DNA of 64,000 bases from Favolaschia claudopus (lineage: Eukaryota > Basidiomycota > Agaricomycetes > Agaricales > Mycenaceae): positions 1,902,962 to 1,966,961 of the forward strand of contig JAWWNJ010000032.1 in the NCBI GenBank assembly GCA_037176885.1, in the 5' to 3' direction. Position numbers and translations under genes: made by a program. Numbering within the stretch: the first letter of the stretch is position 1; the number at the start of each line of letters is the position of its first letter. The notes beneath the pieces are model-generated. The model was not told the origin of the DNA. It saw nothing but the letters and a program-made list of their open reading frames with translations, and did no database searches. Shown in pieces: positions 45,641 through 56,935 of this stretch.

Positions 45641-46334
45641 AACCTCATAAGACTTTGGAATCAGCTAATAACATGTTAAACATTGGCTAAGCAATTGCCC
45701 GATTCTTCTCTTCCATCTGGGGAACATCATGCAAGTATAATATTTTGATCTCTGGAACAAGTTCTTGATCTTTTCTTCTCCGTGATGCAAGAGGGAATGT
45801 TAATGTTCAATAGGGTTCGTCGTAGAGGGAATTTTTGCCGCAAGCTCCGGAAAAAATGTTGCAGCAGTAGGGCGGCACTCTCACCGCGAAAACCAGCTTT
45901 TAGTCTGCGGATACGTTGATTTAAGGTCTCGCACAACTTGATCGAATCGTTCTGATGTCATAAATTTATGTTTCACGTGACCGCGGGGCGCGGCGACGCG
46001 AGTTTGCAACTTAGTTTGCTCGTTGCACTTCCTGGGTAAAGAGAAAGGAATGTTAGCTTCAATTAAGGCTCGTCTGCAGCTCCCCCGAGGCGTGGCGGCC
46101 CTCTTTTACAGCAGAATACAACTATTTCTCAGCCATTCCCACCGCAAATCCCACTAAATATGAAGCTACTTGGTGTTGCTTCAAGTAACTTTATGTAACT
46201 TGAAGTTGCTTAAAGCTGCTTAAATTTACTTTACTTGTACTTTTACTTTCAAAGTTTGCTTCACCAGCCAAACGTAACGTAACGTACATTTTGGCAGGCG
46301 AAGTAAGATTTGACAAGTTACTTTCGTAACCGTC

Positions 46335-46344
46335 CGGGCCGCCG
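46335..46344. repeat. Right target-site duplication of element B
   Basis: CGGGCCGCCG, identical to 41849-41858, followed in frame by the rest of the small secreted protein gene. Confidence 0.8.
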
Positions 46345-46459
46345 CGACAAAATTTCTGCACCGGTTCCCATGGACCCAGTTCCTCTTTCGGCTGTCAAGG
46401 CTCCCGACGACTGCTGTTGCTTCGCGGGGACTCCAGAAGAGTGCCATATGAAGTGCTGA
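46345..46459 (+). pseudogene. Small secreted cysteine-rich protein gene, 3' part
   Basis: Continues the frame broken at 41858: a Pro/Val-rich segment, then DDCCCFAGTPEECHMKC and a TGA stop at 46457-46459. With the 5' part the cysteine count is about nine, in two clusters, a composition typical of disulfide-rich secreted proteins. The exact continuation of frame across the duplication supports the insertion model. Confidence 0.75.
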
Positions 46460-47712
46460 GGCCTGTCATGCTCTTGTCTGCGTATACTTCGTAGCACTCA
46501 ACGTACCGGTTTTGCATAGTTTGACTCCGTTGGACTCGAGGAGAGAATGATGTACGGCGTGAGCAAGAGAGCGCGCGTCTCGAGCTCACATAGTTCCGCA
46601 GATATCCTTCTCTCCCTGTGTTGGAATTAGTGGTTCAAGGACTTCGATCCTTAAGTTCACGCAAGATTTCGGTTGAACAAAGGTAAGATTCACACGATGG
46701 CGGTGAAGCCGAGTGGTACAAACTCGTGAGGATTTCCCCTCTGTGTCTACCGTATTTATACTACCATAGTGAGTCAACGAGAGTCATAAGTAAAATGTTC
46801 CATATACATCCATAATATTCCATAGTATTCCGGAGGATTCTCCCATATTCATATTGAGTCGTAATGAGTCGTAAATGGCCCCGAGAAACCGGAGGCTCGG
46901 TTATGTGCCCGAGTGCTCATATCCCAACACCCTGTGTATGCCGGGTTCCACGAGATTCCGGTCCTATATATGATTCAAAGCGATGGAGTTAACGGAAATG
47001 ATATACGTTGTTTTGAATGGGATTGGGTAATCAAACGGTTTATCTCAAATTCCAATGCCCCAACGGCCGTTGACGGTGAAACACAACCAAACACAGAGAG
47101 AGAAAAAGGCCTCACACAAGTTGTAGGAAGATCGCCGAAAATTGAACTCGGTCCCGACACAGCAGCGGGTAGTGAAGGAAATGTGCCCTGTCATCCGTTC
47201 GGGAACCGAGTAGATTGAACGATTAAGTGAGTCCTAGGCGATGAGATACGCTTCCCATTCCACACACACGAACATCGGGGAAGGGAACGTTCGAAAAGCG
47301 TTAACGCTGATGCAAATTCTTGGGCCGCGTTCGAGCGCGTGAATTTGAAGCAAGTCAAAGCCAGTGACTCAAGGGATACAATGTCGACGGGGTGAATTAG
47401 TCAAGGTGAGGATTGGGCCGGTTAGCGAATAGGTTGTTGGTGTTGCTGAAAGGGGACGCCACAGACCGGTACGAGTAAAGATGACGATAGAGAGCTGGCA
47501 AATCAATCGCCCAGATGCGCAGGTAGAAGAGAAAAACAAGATGGATTGAGAGAAACAAGCTGAATTATTGGGTGTGACGGGAAGATATTGACCGCACAGC
47601 ACAGTAAATTCACTCACCTGTGCGGCGGGTAGTCCAGGCTTCGCGAACCGAAAACACGCCTCGACAAAATAGCAGCAAAGCGAAGAACACTCACTGAAAA
47701 CCGAGCGAACAG
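46460..47712. other. Gene-poor stretch
   Basis: No supported gene. Around 46795-46870 short AT-rich words CATAATATTCCATAGTATTCC and TAATGAGTCGTAA vary and repeat, without clear unit structure. Confidence 0.4.
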
Positions 47713-48835
47713 TCAACGCATCTTGCTTTCGTTCCGATACAGCGGCAACAAGCCACCACCTCTTCTCTGTCCGGTCAACCTTCCTCCCAAGCCTCGTCTC
47801 CTCAACCCCAGTCCCTTCTTCGCAGCCCATACAGCGCCAGTGATCCCACCCGCGACGAGAATATGCCAGAGGATGCCCAGCGCACGACGGTAGAGGTGGA
47901 CGAGTTGCATAACATATCTTGGAAATGGAATATCAACAAAACGAAGGAAGCAAATAGAAGGAAATTAACTTGATGATAACCTTCGCACCCAACTTCGACG
48001 CCCCCTGAGTCCTCACGCCAAAGGCATACGGCACCTCCGGCGGGTTCGACGCCTTCGGTATCGAAAGCAGCAGCTCCAACGCGATTTTGAATCCCATAGG
48101 CGAAAGCGGCGCAGAGGCCTCGAACGCGTCTTTCTTCACAGCAAAGAACCCAGTCATCGGATCACTCGCCGTCGTCAATGGCCTCGCCAGCATCCTCGCA
48201 CCCCAGCTGATAACCCTCCTATACAGCGGCCAATTCCTATCCATCGCCACACCCTCCCCGTATCTCGTCCCGAGCGCCATGGGTGATTTCGATTCCTCCA
48301 ACGCATCGAGGAGCTGAGGTATCGCCGACGGCGGATGCTGCAGATCCGCATCCATGACGACGAGCCGTGTCCCCCTCGCCCGCTCAAATCCACGTATCAC
48401 AGCGGAACTCAATCCGCTCTCCCCACCACCTCGCGCGCGCACCAGGAGCTCCAGATTCAGAAACCCTTCCCTGCGGAGCCGCTCGACCTCCTCCTCCGTC
48501 CCATCCTGCGAATCGTCGTCGACGAACACAAATTCCGTCTCCTTTGCCAGCAGTGACGGGAGCGCGGAGTAGGTCGTCTGCACGAGCGACGCGATGTTGT
48601 CGTGTTCGTGGAAGGTGGGGACGATGATACTGGTGGTGATGTGCGGGCCGGCGGTGGGCTGCGGGGGCGGGGTGTACAGAGAGGAGTGGTGTGGGGAATA
48701 GAGGGAGGGAGAGGGTGTGAGGAGGTTCGACAGGATGAGGGAGACGAGGAAGATAGGGAGCAGTCCGGAGGTTGCGGGGCGCGGGAGGCGGCGGTCCCGG
48801 GCCCAGGCGGGCAGCGAGCGGTGTATGGACGACAA
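47713..48835 (-). CDS. Dolichol-phosphate mannosyltransferase-like GT2 protein
   Basis: Exons, minus strand: about 48835-47970 and 47917-47713, joined by a 52-nt GTTAAT..AAG intron. About 356 residues. GT2 motifs: TTSIIVPTFHEHDNI, FVFVDDDSQDGT (nucleotide-sugar binding), VVMDADLQHPP (DxD-like), LGTRYGEG, DPMTGFFAVKKDAFE and GFKIALELL. The enzyme class transfers mannose from GDP-mannose to dolichyl phosphate at the ER for N-glycans, O-mannosylation and GPI anchors. Hydrophobic segments occur near the N-terminus (LLPIFLVSLILSNLL) and in the C-terminal exon (ILWHILVAGGITGAVW), as in DPM1 versions that are self-anchored. The open frame has no ATG at its 5' limit (TTG at 48835, stop further upstream), so the start codon probably lies in an unrecognised upstream exon. 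Whether this is the sole DPM1 or a paralogue cannot be told. Confidence 0.85.
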
Positions 48836-49493
48836 CGGTGGTGACGGGCAGGATGAACCGGTTGTGTGGTCGTGCTTGTCAACGTCGATTCGTTACAGCA
48901 CGAACACACAATGTTGATGTTGCATATTTTCTCATTCGAGGTTTGGTTGACGGGGATGAGAGGAGATCTGGGCTTTTGAGGAGGCGGCTGAGAGGATGAA
49001 AACCTAATCGAAAGCGCCAAAAGTGATTCTGAAATTGACTTTTCCTAACCGTCGCTCATGGATTTTGCGAATTACATGCGTCAGAAGACCCTTGAAGCCC
49101 AACATGAATGCTAGATGCTTCACAAGTAAATAGTGATTATATACCGCAAAGATTCAGAAGATCCGAGACAGACGACTAATATACTGTCAAGAGAAACGAA
49201 AATTAAATCCAGAAAGTGAAATTTACGGCCACCAAACTTGCCGCAGTCACTCGCTGAACAGACTAAAGCAACATATCTAGACATTCAAGGCATTGAGCTG
49301 CAGTGAGAACGTAATGAGTTATATGAGTCTGGCCAGAAAAGAGAGACAAGGTCGCACCTAATCCTACATGATAACGCATTTCGACCGGCTCACTGGCAGT
49401 TTTCCCTTTTTCACTCGAGTTTCTTCGCGCCGATTGACTTCTTGCGCCTGCCCTTCGACGAAGCTCGCCAATGAGCATATAGTGAAGCATCGC
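48836..49493. other. Intergenic, probably 5' end of the DPM-like gene
   Basis: The first exon of the GT2 gene should lie within about 48836-49060; several short frames are possible and I could not choose. The rest is the 3' flank of the transcription factor gene. Confidence 0.4.
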
Positions 49494-52400
49494 TCACAAT
49501 CCCGGTATCAAATCCGGCCAAAATTCCTCCCCACCAAACTCGAACTCCTTTCCGTTCAATTCCATCCCCACGCCCAACCCGTCCACCAAACCTGAACTTA
49601 AATCGAACCCTCCTTCCCCTCCCACCGACATCGGAAACCCGAACTCATCCAGGGCCTCCAACATTCCCTCCCCGCTACCCAACACCGAATTCTCAGAACT
49701 CAGCTTCTCCTGCAACCCCATATGCGCCGCCGTGGTCTCGAACACCGGATCCGCCGCGCACGTCTGCGCGATCGACGCGTTAAGCTCGCGCATCCACGCA
49801 TCGACGTCGTCCTCGCCGCTGCTGGGGCTGTCGCTGTTGTTGAGTCCGAGGCTGCTGTTGCTGTCCATTGGAAGCGTTCGTTTGACGGGGTGCTGTTGTT
49901 GTTGGCGGGGAGGCGCTGGCGGCGGATCTGCTGTGAGAGCAAAGGTGGGTTTTCTCTTGACGCGCTGAACGACGTCCGTCGTCCCCGCGAAGAGCTCCAA
50001 ATCTTGATCTACCTTTCGGTCAATGGGAACAATCATCGACTGGCCGGTCCTCGGATTCAGAGGAGCACCGCGGTTGCAGATCGAATGCAGTTGGACGGCT
50101 TTGTCTAGATGTCCTCGAAGGATTGTCTATGAAGCAAGGAATTAATCAAATAGGATGCGTACATAGGGAGAACAGGGAGGAAGAACAATCAATCATACTG
50201 ACAAGAGGATGCTCGACCTCTTCGCCCAACTTCTCGAGTAAATCGACGGCGAGAAAGAGCCCGAGGAGGGCATGGGGATGATGTGGTTTGCGCGCTGGGT
50301 ATCGCATCGCCAGTGCCCCAATAATCATCTACATTCGCTCGTTCAATTCAATATTCAACCGAGCAGAGGAAACACAAGGAGAACTCACCGCTGCATTCAG
50401 AACTTCGACGACAAATTCAGCAATGATGTTCCTCGAATCAAACAACGAGAAAAAAACAAACTCACGACTATCCCGAATCGGCCACCTATGAAAGACAAAT
50501 CAAGCACCGCACCAAATCAACAAGTAAACCAAATAAACCACTTACCACCGCCGATACAACTCCCGATGCGCCGTAAAAATCTGCTTATGCCTCCGGATTG
50601 TATGTAACGCCGTCATCCACGCGGCTGCGAACGAATGCGTGTACGCCGAGTCGAACGGGTGTGCGGCGTTGTCGCGGATAGCTTCGACGAAGGAGCCGGC
50701 GTGGATGTACATGATGTCTAGCAGAACGAGTAATTAGATTTCATTTATTCATTCGCGTTTTATGCCCTGAGCGAGGTCGAAAAGAAGGGAACGACATACG
50801 AAACCCACTCACAAAAATTCGACATTAGAGGCAACAACTCCCGCTGCGCATACGCCGACGGCGGCTCGCCCTCCACCTTCGGGAACCTCGCGCACGGGCA
50901 CCTGTGCATGTGTTTGCGAATGAGTCGATCCATTTCGAGGACGGTTTTGTATGAGGGGCGGATGGTGGTGGTGAAGCGTTCCATTATGGGGGCTGTTACC
51001 TGCGGACGGTGAGTTGAGTTGAAATGAGATCGAGCAAAGGAAGGAGGAGAGTTGAATAGAAACGAACGAACATTCCTCACGAACTCCCAACGAGCGTGTA
51101 AATCTGCCAACGACGCCGTAAGCAAACCACCCAATCGAACGGACGAACGAAAGAAATAACACTCACACCCAGGAAACAGCTTCAAAAACGGCTGCGTATC
51201 TTCGCTCTCGTCTGGCGGGAGGGGACAGTCGATCTCGGCGAGTATGGTTCCTGTTGGGCGGCCGAGGGAGAGGCCCTGATCGATTCAAGTTCGAGTTCAT
51301 TCAATAGTTAGTTGATTGAGTAGAAGGAAGTGAAGGGATGGACGTACAAACATAGTTTCGATGTAAAATGTTTCCCAAAATAAAGCCTGTCGCCGACGAC
51401 GATGCAGTCAGCGTGATGGTCTACTTCATGAAAGAGAAGAAAGAAAGAAAGAAGGAAGGAAAGAACACGCACCCGACACCGCGTAGCCAACTTCTCTGAC
51501 AGCTTTGCACCGTAACTTTCACGATCTAAATTCGTTTCCAGAGTCAGGGTCAATTGGTCGACATACGGATATGGAGAAAGGAATCGACTCACGGAGACCA
51601 AGCTACGAAGAGAAAAAGAACATCAGCAAAATGACTCAAGAGAAAGAAGGAAACAAACGCACCTTCTTCCCAACCTGCCCCGCCAACCCCACCATCCCCC
51701 ACGCCGCCGCCACACTATACCCCCTCCCCCCATGCGCATACCAGCACGCAAACAACACCAGCGCCTGCACCCTCTCCACGCCCTTTCTCCCTCTTCCCTC
51801 CCCTTCCTCTTCCTCGTCGGAACGGAAGACTGAGTCTATCGACATGGCGGCGGAGGCAAGATCGAAGTATTGTTCCGCTTCGCGGTTGTACGCGGGGAGG
51901 TCGAGGTCGACGAGGGCGCCGAGGGCGAAGATGAGGTAGATGAGGGCGAGTTGGGTGGGTGTTGCGAGGGGGGTGTCTTCGTCCGTATCTCTCGTATCGC
52001 GATCGCCATCATCGTTCGTCGATTGCTTGTTCTTGGATTGGGATGTCGACGTGGAGGGAGTATGATCGAAAGGATTCAAATAATTCGGCGGCATATACAC
52101 CGGCGGCGCGATATCGATGTCGTGATATATCAACGACAGCAGCTCAACGGTCTGCGATTGCAAAACGGGCATGCCGGTCCAGCAGCCGTTACGGTAGTAG
52201 AGGTCACAGAGCGACCAGGCGCGAACTTCGGGTGGGAGGTGTGCCAGGAGGTGGGCTGTGGCGGAGGCCGTGGACCAGGGAGGGACGGCGCTTGTGGGGT
52301 GCGTGGTGGAGGAAGGGGAGGGAGAGAAGGGGAAGGAGGAGGTGAGGGCGGTGAGGAGGAAGCGCTCGTTTTCGGGGGAGGAGGGGTCGGGTGGGGTTGG

Positions 52401-53209
52401 GGAGGTGAAGAGGGCCTATCGTAGAAGTCAATTGAATTAGAGAGTAAGAGGGAGTAGGTATGAGGATGAATAAGACGCACCGCACACCCCGCCGTAGGCC
52501 CGAAATACACCGTATCCCCGTCCGCGTTCACCCTCAACGATCCCGTCACTTCGCCGCTTTGCGAAGGCGTGGAGTCGGCGATGTTGCGCACGTCGGCTTC
52601 CATGAAGATACGTTGCTTGTGTGGGGGGATGCCGGCGTTGAGGAGGGCTTCTTGGAGGGATTGGATGCGCTCGCCCATGCGCGCGATGACGGTGTTGAGT
52701 TCTGCTACTTGGAAGATCATGGAGCTGGAGGGTCATGGATTAGAACTTAGAAGAGGAGGGGCTGGAGAGGGAGGGAGGGAGGGGGGATGCGGCGCACCGT
52801 CTTCCTCGTCCGGAGGTGAATAGTGTTCCTGCGATTATTGTGAGATTGGTAGGCGAGGTTATGGAGCGGCGATGGACGCACCGTCGGGACATATACCCTC
52901 GCAGCCGCGAGATACTATACTGATGAATCAGCCAATGAAAAGGCAAGAGAAATCTGCGACGCACCACACGAAGTACACGGCGGCCCCTTCTTGTCGCATC
53001 TTAGCTTCAATCTACCAGATCCCTCCATCAGTCTGCCTGGTTTGTTGCTTCGAACCTTCTAATGGCTTGCCTGAGACATTCCGCACACGAATTCTAGACA
53101 GATAAATCAGAATTCGCATTGAAAACTCGAAATGTAAAGAGGAGACGCGCACATCGCGGATGTTGGCGTCGCGGCGTCGTTGTCGGGAGCTGGTGGAAGG
53201 CGTCGTCAT
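49494..53209 (-). CDS. Zn(II)2Cys6 transcription factor, 17 exons
   Basis: Exons, minus strand: 53209-53153, 53093-53071, 53011-52965, 52914-52882, 52828-52798, 52724-52481, 52415-51663, 51602-51593, 51525-51473, 51386-51348, 51275-51167, 51103-51072, 50999-50813, 50717-50546, 50485-50389, 50328-50203, 50105-49494. One frame, 874 residues. Six cysteines of the binuclear zinc cluster (CAECLRLKLRCDKKGPPCTS-C..GCEGIC) are spread over four exons at about residues 22-50. A helical linker (VAELNTVIARMGERIQSLQEALL) fits the usual coiled-coil dimerisation element. The middle region (GCWTGMPVLQSQ, ALVLFACWYAHGGRGYSVAAAW, FWETFYIETMFGLSLGRP) fits the fungal-specific transcription factor domain. It should act in the nucleus as a dimer on CGG triplets. 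The second intron (53012-53070) has a GC donor (GCAAGC), and exon 8 is only 10 nt. The start of the last exon (50105) was chosen to keep frame. Confidence 0.92.
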
Positions 53210-53306
53210 TGGTAGCCTCGGCGTCGTCGTCGGTGATGATCAACGGACAGACAGACGGAAGGTGGAGGTGGTGGTGAGTTGAGAGGAGTGATTCGTCACT
53301 TGATTT

Positions 53307-53328
53307 GTCGGCCGGCGCGCCGGCCGAC
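53307..53328. promoter_or_regulatory. Perfect 22-bp palindrome upstream of the transcription factor
   Basis: Two perfect 11-nt arms (GTCGGCCGGCG and its complement) meet about 98 bp upstream of the ATG at 53209. It contains CGG and CCG triplets in inverted arrangement, the type of half-site bound by Zn(II)2Cys6 dimers. Autoregulation by the adjacent factor is a hypothesis; no other evidence. Confidence 0.45.
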
Positions 53329-53689
53329 TGATTCCCGCCGCCATCAGTGACCAAATAAACACGTCACTTGTCTTTTCCCACCATCGTTCGACACTGTCCC
53401 GGACGACAACGACGACATCCGCGACACCGACGACATTCACGCTGCGGAATTGCGGAACTTTTTTAGAGACGGTGCCCCAGCTCGTCGATGTCCCTGGCCT
53501 CAATTTGCTCCGTGCTTTCGCGAGGGCTTGCTTTATTTTCAAAATTCACTTCGAGCATTCGCATCGACGACGGACGTTTCAGCTGGATTTCTGGAACTTG
53601 GCGGCTACACCTTCGACGCAAAATGTCCGCCGGCTCTCATCATTAAACCATAGTAACACCCCTTATCTGAAGCCACTCTGAAATCGCCT

Positions 53690-55320
53690 TGGCAAACTCA
53701 TCTCCGAATCGTTAATGACAGGGCTAAATTCGCTGAAATCCTTTGACGATTCAGTGCTGCAATCCAAGATCAATCTATCTTGATTCCCTTGCACTATGCC
53801 TATGCCGTCCCTACGTTTTGCGAGCGAATTCACCCGATATCAACCCCAGACCGCTGGCAGATTGCGGGACGTTGGATTGAAGGTGAGGATAGCTGTACTT
53901 CAGTTCCGTTTCTGCGTTCTGATTGGGGAAATACCTGGCTGATAGACGGCTTCAATGCTTGCTACTAGGGTCGTCAAGTTTCAAGGGCTCCCTTCCAGTC
54001 AAAGGCGTCCCCAAAATCGCGGAACGAGGTGCTGAAATTCACAGAAATCTCGCTCTCATTCTCTGACGAGCTATCTCGAAAGTCGACATCCTCCCCTTCC
54101 TTCCTCTCGATCAGGCCCTCTCTGCCCTCCTCATTCGATAACGACGGCCGCAGAATCGTGTAATTATTTCATACCAGAGGTTATCTCTAAGGTCCTCCAG
54201 TTGCTGTATCTCCCCTCAATTTGCTGCGTGTTCTTCTTCAGCCTCTGTGTCGACGTTTTATCTGGATCTTCGGAGCCTGTGGACCAAACCATCGACGTCA
54301 GATATTCGGAAACGGCTTTCTTGCACTCAAATGACCTGAAACTCTGTAACCACTGCCCGCTGAACGGAGTGAGCGCTGAATTCACATGCGATTTCAATTT
54401 AATTCGAGCTTGCCGTCTTGTGCTTTCTCTGAAATACCCCATCCCTGCGCTTCACTCGATATCATTGGGCCTTCGTCGGTTCTATCTTCGTGATGCAATA
54501 TCGATCCACATCCGCAGCTGGCATCTCGAGTCGACTACAATCGGGCAATGACGAACGGCAGAACGAGTAGAACAGGCAGCAGAAGAAGACAGGAAGGGTC
54601 GTAGTAAGCAACAAGCGCTCGACAAGTCAGTAGAGGAAACAGGAGGGGGCTCTTACATGACAAGGAATGCTACAGTGTCCAGACGATACAGGAAGTAGAC
54701 GGATACAACACCATGAACCGCTAAAGCAACGTCGAGGACAGAAGAGCACAAGAATGCGGTATGGGGAAGAGAGCCAAACGGGTATTCAGTCTGTTTGGAT
54801 TTCCTCTTTTACCTCTGCGTCGAGGTCTTGATTGCTTCTCCCGAGACTACGCCCTCGACGCCAAGCATTCATCTCTCTGTAGCCCTCCCTTGAAGCGTCT
54901 TTCATGTACTCTCTCACCTCTGTATCAATCACCTCAAAATCACCGAATGGAGTGCGGACGAAATTTTACGGAAATCTCCATCGAATTCTCTGACGATTCA
55001 CTCATTCGAAGTCAACATCTCGATCTTGCGCTTCTTCTAAATCATGCCGTCTCTGTCAATTTGCTCTTGACTTCACCACCGTTCGTCGTTGTCCCATACG
55101 ACGACGAGATACGCGTCATCGGTCTCCTCTGGCTTGATTCTATTGTAAGCTCTCAAGCGTCCCGCATCTCTGCAATTACCTGCAAGCCAAACTCATCGCC
55201 GAAGTCGGCGAACGGGGCGCGGGAAGTGCTATGAAAGTTCGGGCGAATTCTCTGACAATTTACATATTCGAAGTCGATCCAATTCTCGTGAAGTACGCCG
55301 CCTCTGCACTTCACTCGATA
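53690..55320. repeat. Four to five diverged copies of a roughly 120-bp sequence
   Basis: Related stretches at about 53705-53790, 54000-54120, 54350-54460, 54940-55060 and 55190-55310. The clearest pair (54000 and 54940) shares CAAAATC, GAA(C/T)G(A/G)(A)G(T)GC, GAAATT(T/C)(T)AC(A/G)GAAATCT, ATTCTCTGACGA and TCGAA(A)GTC(A/G)ACATC. The third and fifth share GCACTTCACTCGATATC-like ends. No stable reading frame; possibly an old tandem expansion or eroded transposon. Confidence 0.5.
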
Positions 55321-55645
55321 TCTACGAAGGTGCGTCAGCCCTATCTGAATGGTCTTAGCGGACCCAGCGCTCCATATTGACCGAACTTTGCACACATCCA
55401 CAGATGAAATCTTCTCGCCTCTACAGTAAGACCATTGGAAGATTCATTCGGACGATTTTTGATCATCAGCCCCTTGTGTTTAGATGCTAGCTATTCGCAG
55501 CGCCTGAATTGACAAGCAAAACACCATGCAAATGCCTTCGTTTCGCGTTCGCGTCGACGTTTCAGCTGAATCCATGTAGCCCACACCTTCGTGTAACGAT
55601 TCGTATTTACTCAATCAAGGTCGACGATCGATGGGCCGAACGAAG

Positions 55646-56179
55646 TCAAACTCGAGTCTCGACTATCGACAGTTGATTTTTCTCAGAATAAGTTTCGACC
55701 TGTGATATTAGATGGTGTGTTTATCCAACGGGTGATCAACAGACAAATATCAAGTAAGGAATGGTTGCTCTGATTAGGACGAGGGAATTGCGCAACGTAC
55801 AAGCAGTTCCTTGTGAGAGTCGTGATATTTGAGGTTGAACGGTCGAGGACCCCAATTCCACTCTCGCTCCCTGTATATAAGACACGAGTCAGCGTATCTT
55901 TTCGAAACACAATCCGCTCGAGACTCACGTCCTGAATACCCCAGCCGAACGCGTCTTTAAATCCTCCCACTTCTTCTCTACCCCGTTTATCGTGAAAGTC
56001 TTCTCCCTCCAGTTGATCAAGCCAACCGAACCGCTGGCAGCAGAGATGGTGGTGATTTTCTTGCCTCGAAAGCCGCTGCTTGTGGTCGTCAGAGTGTAGT
56101 GGATAGCGTTGTCCGCATCGATGAGGGTGGTTTGAAGTAGTTTTTTGTCGATGAAGGTGAGGGTTAGAGAGTCGGACAT
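55646..56179 (-). CDS. DUF6593-type protein
   Basis: Exons, minus strand: 56179-55929, 55870-55801, 55699-55646. 124 residues from ATG (MSDSLTLTFIDKKLLQTTLI). The order of motifs, LTF...L.TTLIDADNAIHYTLTT, then ITTIS...VGLINWRE.TFTINGVEKKWEDL, then FRTEREWNWGPRPFNLKYHD and KELLVETY, matches the DUF6593 fold, a tubby/LURP-like beta barrel family expanded in Agaricomycetes. Function unknown. The first exon fits the family best; the very short last exon is less certain. Confidence 0.8.
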
Positions 56180-56935
56180 GGTGTTGAGTTGGCGTTGGAA
56201 TGCGAGGGAGGGATGGTGGTGGGAGGAGGTAGGCAGCTGGGAGATACCTTGGGCAGTGCACTTACAGCCTGTTACCGAGTCTGCGCTCCACTTGATACAG
56301 ATATACTTAGTCCATGACGCTACCGCGGCGGTGGGGGGTCCTTCAAGTTGCAAATTTGGTGGACTTTGAATCTTAAACTTGAATGTGATCGTTTCAGCCA
56401 GAGCCCGAACGAATGAGCAAGTACCGAGTCAGCCCAAGAGGATCTGACGAGGGATGAGGACAAGAGGCAGTCGTGAGAAATCAGACAAACACGGACAATG
56501 ATTTGCACTGCCATAATTTGAGGTTTCTCGGTGCCTTCATCATCGATTCGAATTTCACTTCAGTCTTCTTCCGAACGGATCCACCTTGAAAGGTTGAAAG
56601 TGTATTCATAGACCACCCAACTCGGACCTTGGTGCACACCGCCTGTACAAATTGTCTCAAGACGCCGGATTGAAGACGGACGGTGAATATCCAGAAGTGA
56701 AGATGCAGAGATGTGCTACCGTAAGCCTCTTATGAATCTGCTCCGAAATTAAATCTTACCTATCTCTTTCCCTTCGTTTCTTTAGTGTAAAAGCGTTCGG
56801 TATTGTTCTAAGGAGGTAGGATTCACTCGAGTCTTCGACTCCGTTATCTGATGAGATATGGTTCCAAATATTCATGTCCTTATTTCATGGTTCAGCTCGC
56901 CTCGTCGGTGTATCCAAGTAAACTCAACTCTTTCT
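56180..56935. other. Intergenic, nothing recognised
   Basis: Promoter side of the DUF6593 gene and 3' flank of the first membrane protein gene. No motif-bearing frame. Confidence 0.4.

Larger units (their letters stand above)
41859..46334. mobile_element. DNA transposon copy B (4.5 kb), same family as element A, inverted
   Basis: The left end is GAGACCGCAAAAAGTAACTT, the same as the inward-read right end of A. The inward-read right end is GACGGTTACGAAAGTAACTT, matching A's GATGGTTACTAAAGTTACTT. Similarity covers at least 120-140 bp at each end, including CGTACGTTGCGTTACTTTAC and CAAGCGTGGGAA-type blocks. The two copies lie 36 kb apart in opposite orientation. Inside are two direct repeats with TTTTGCCATCAGATGGCATC (about 42585-42690 and 42905-43035) and a decayed minus-strand gene (43270-45640). 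Element B interrupts a small secreted protein gene and has a 10-bp target duplication. Superfamily is unproven; Mutator-like is my best guess. Confidence 0.85.
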
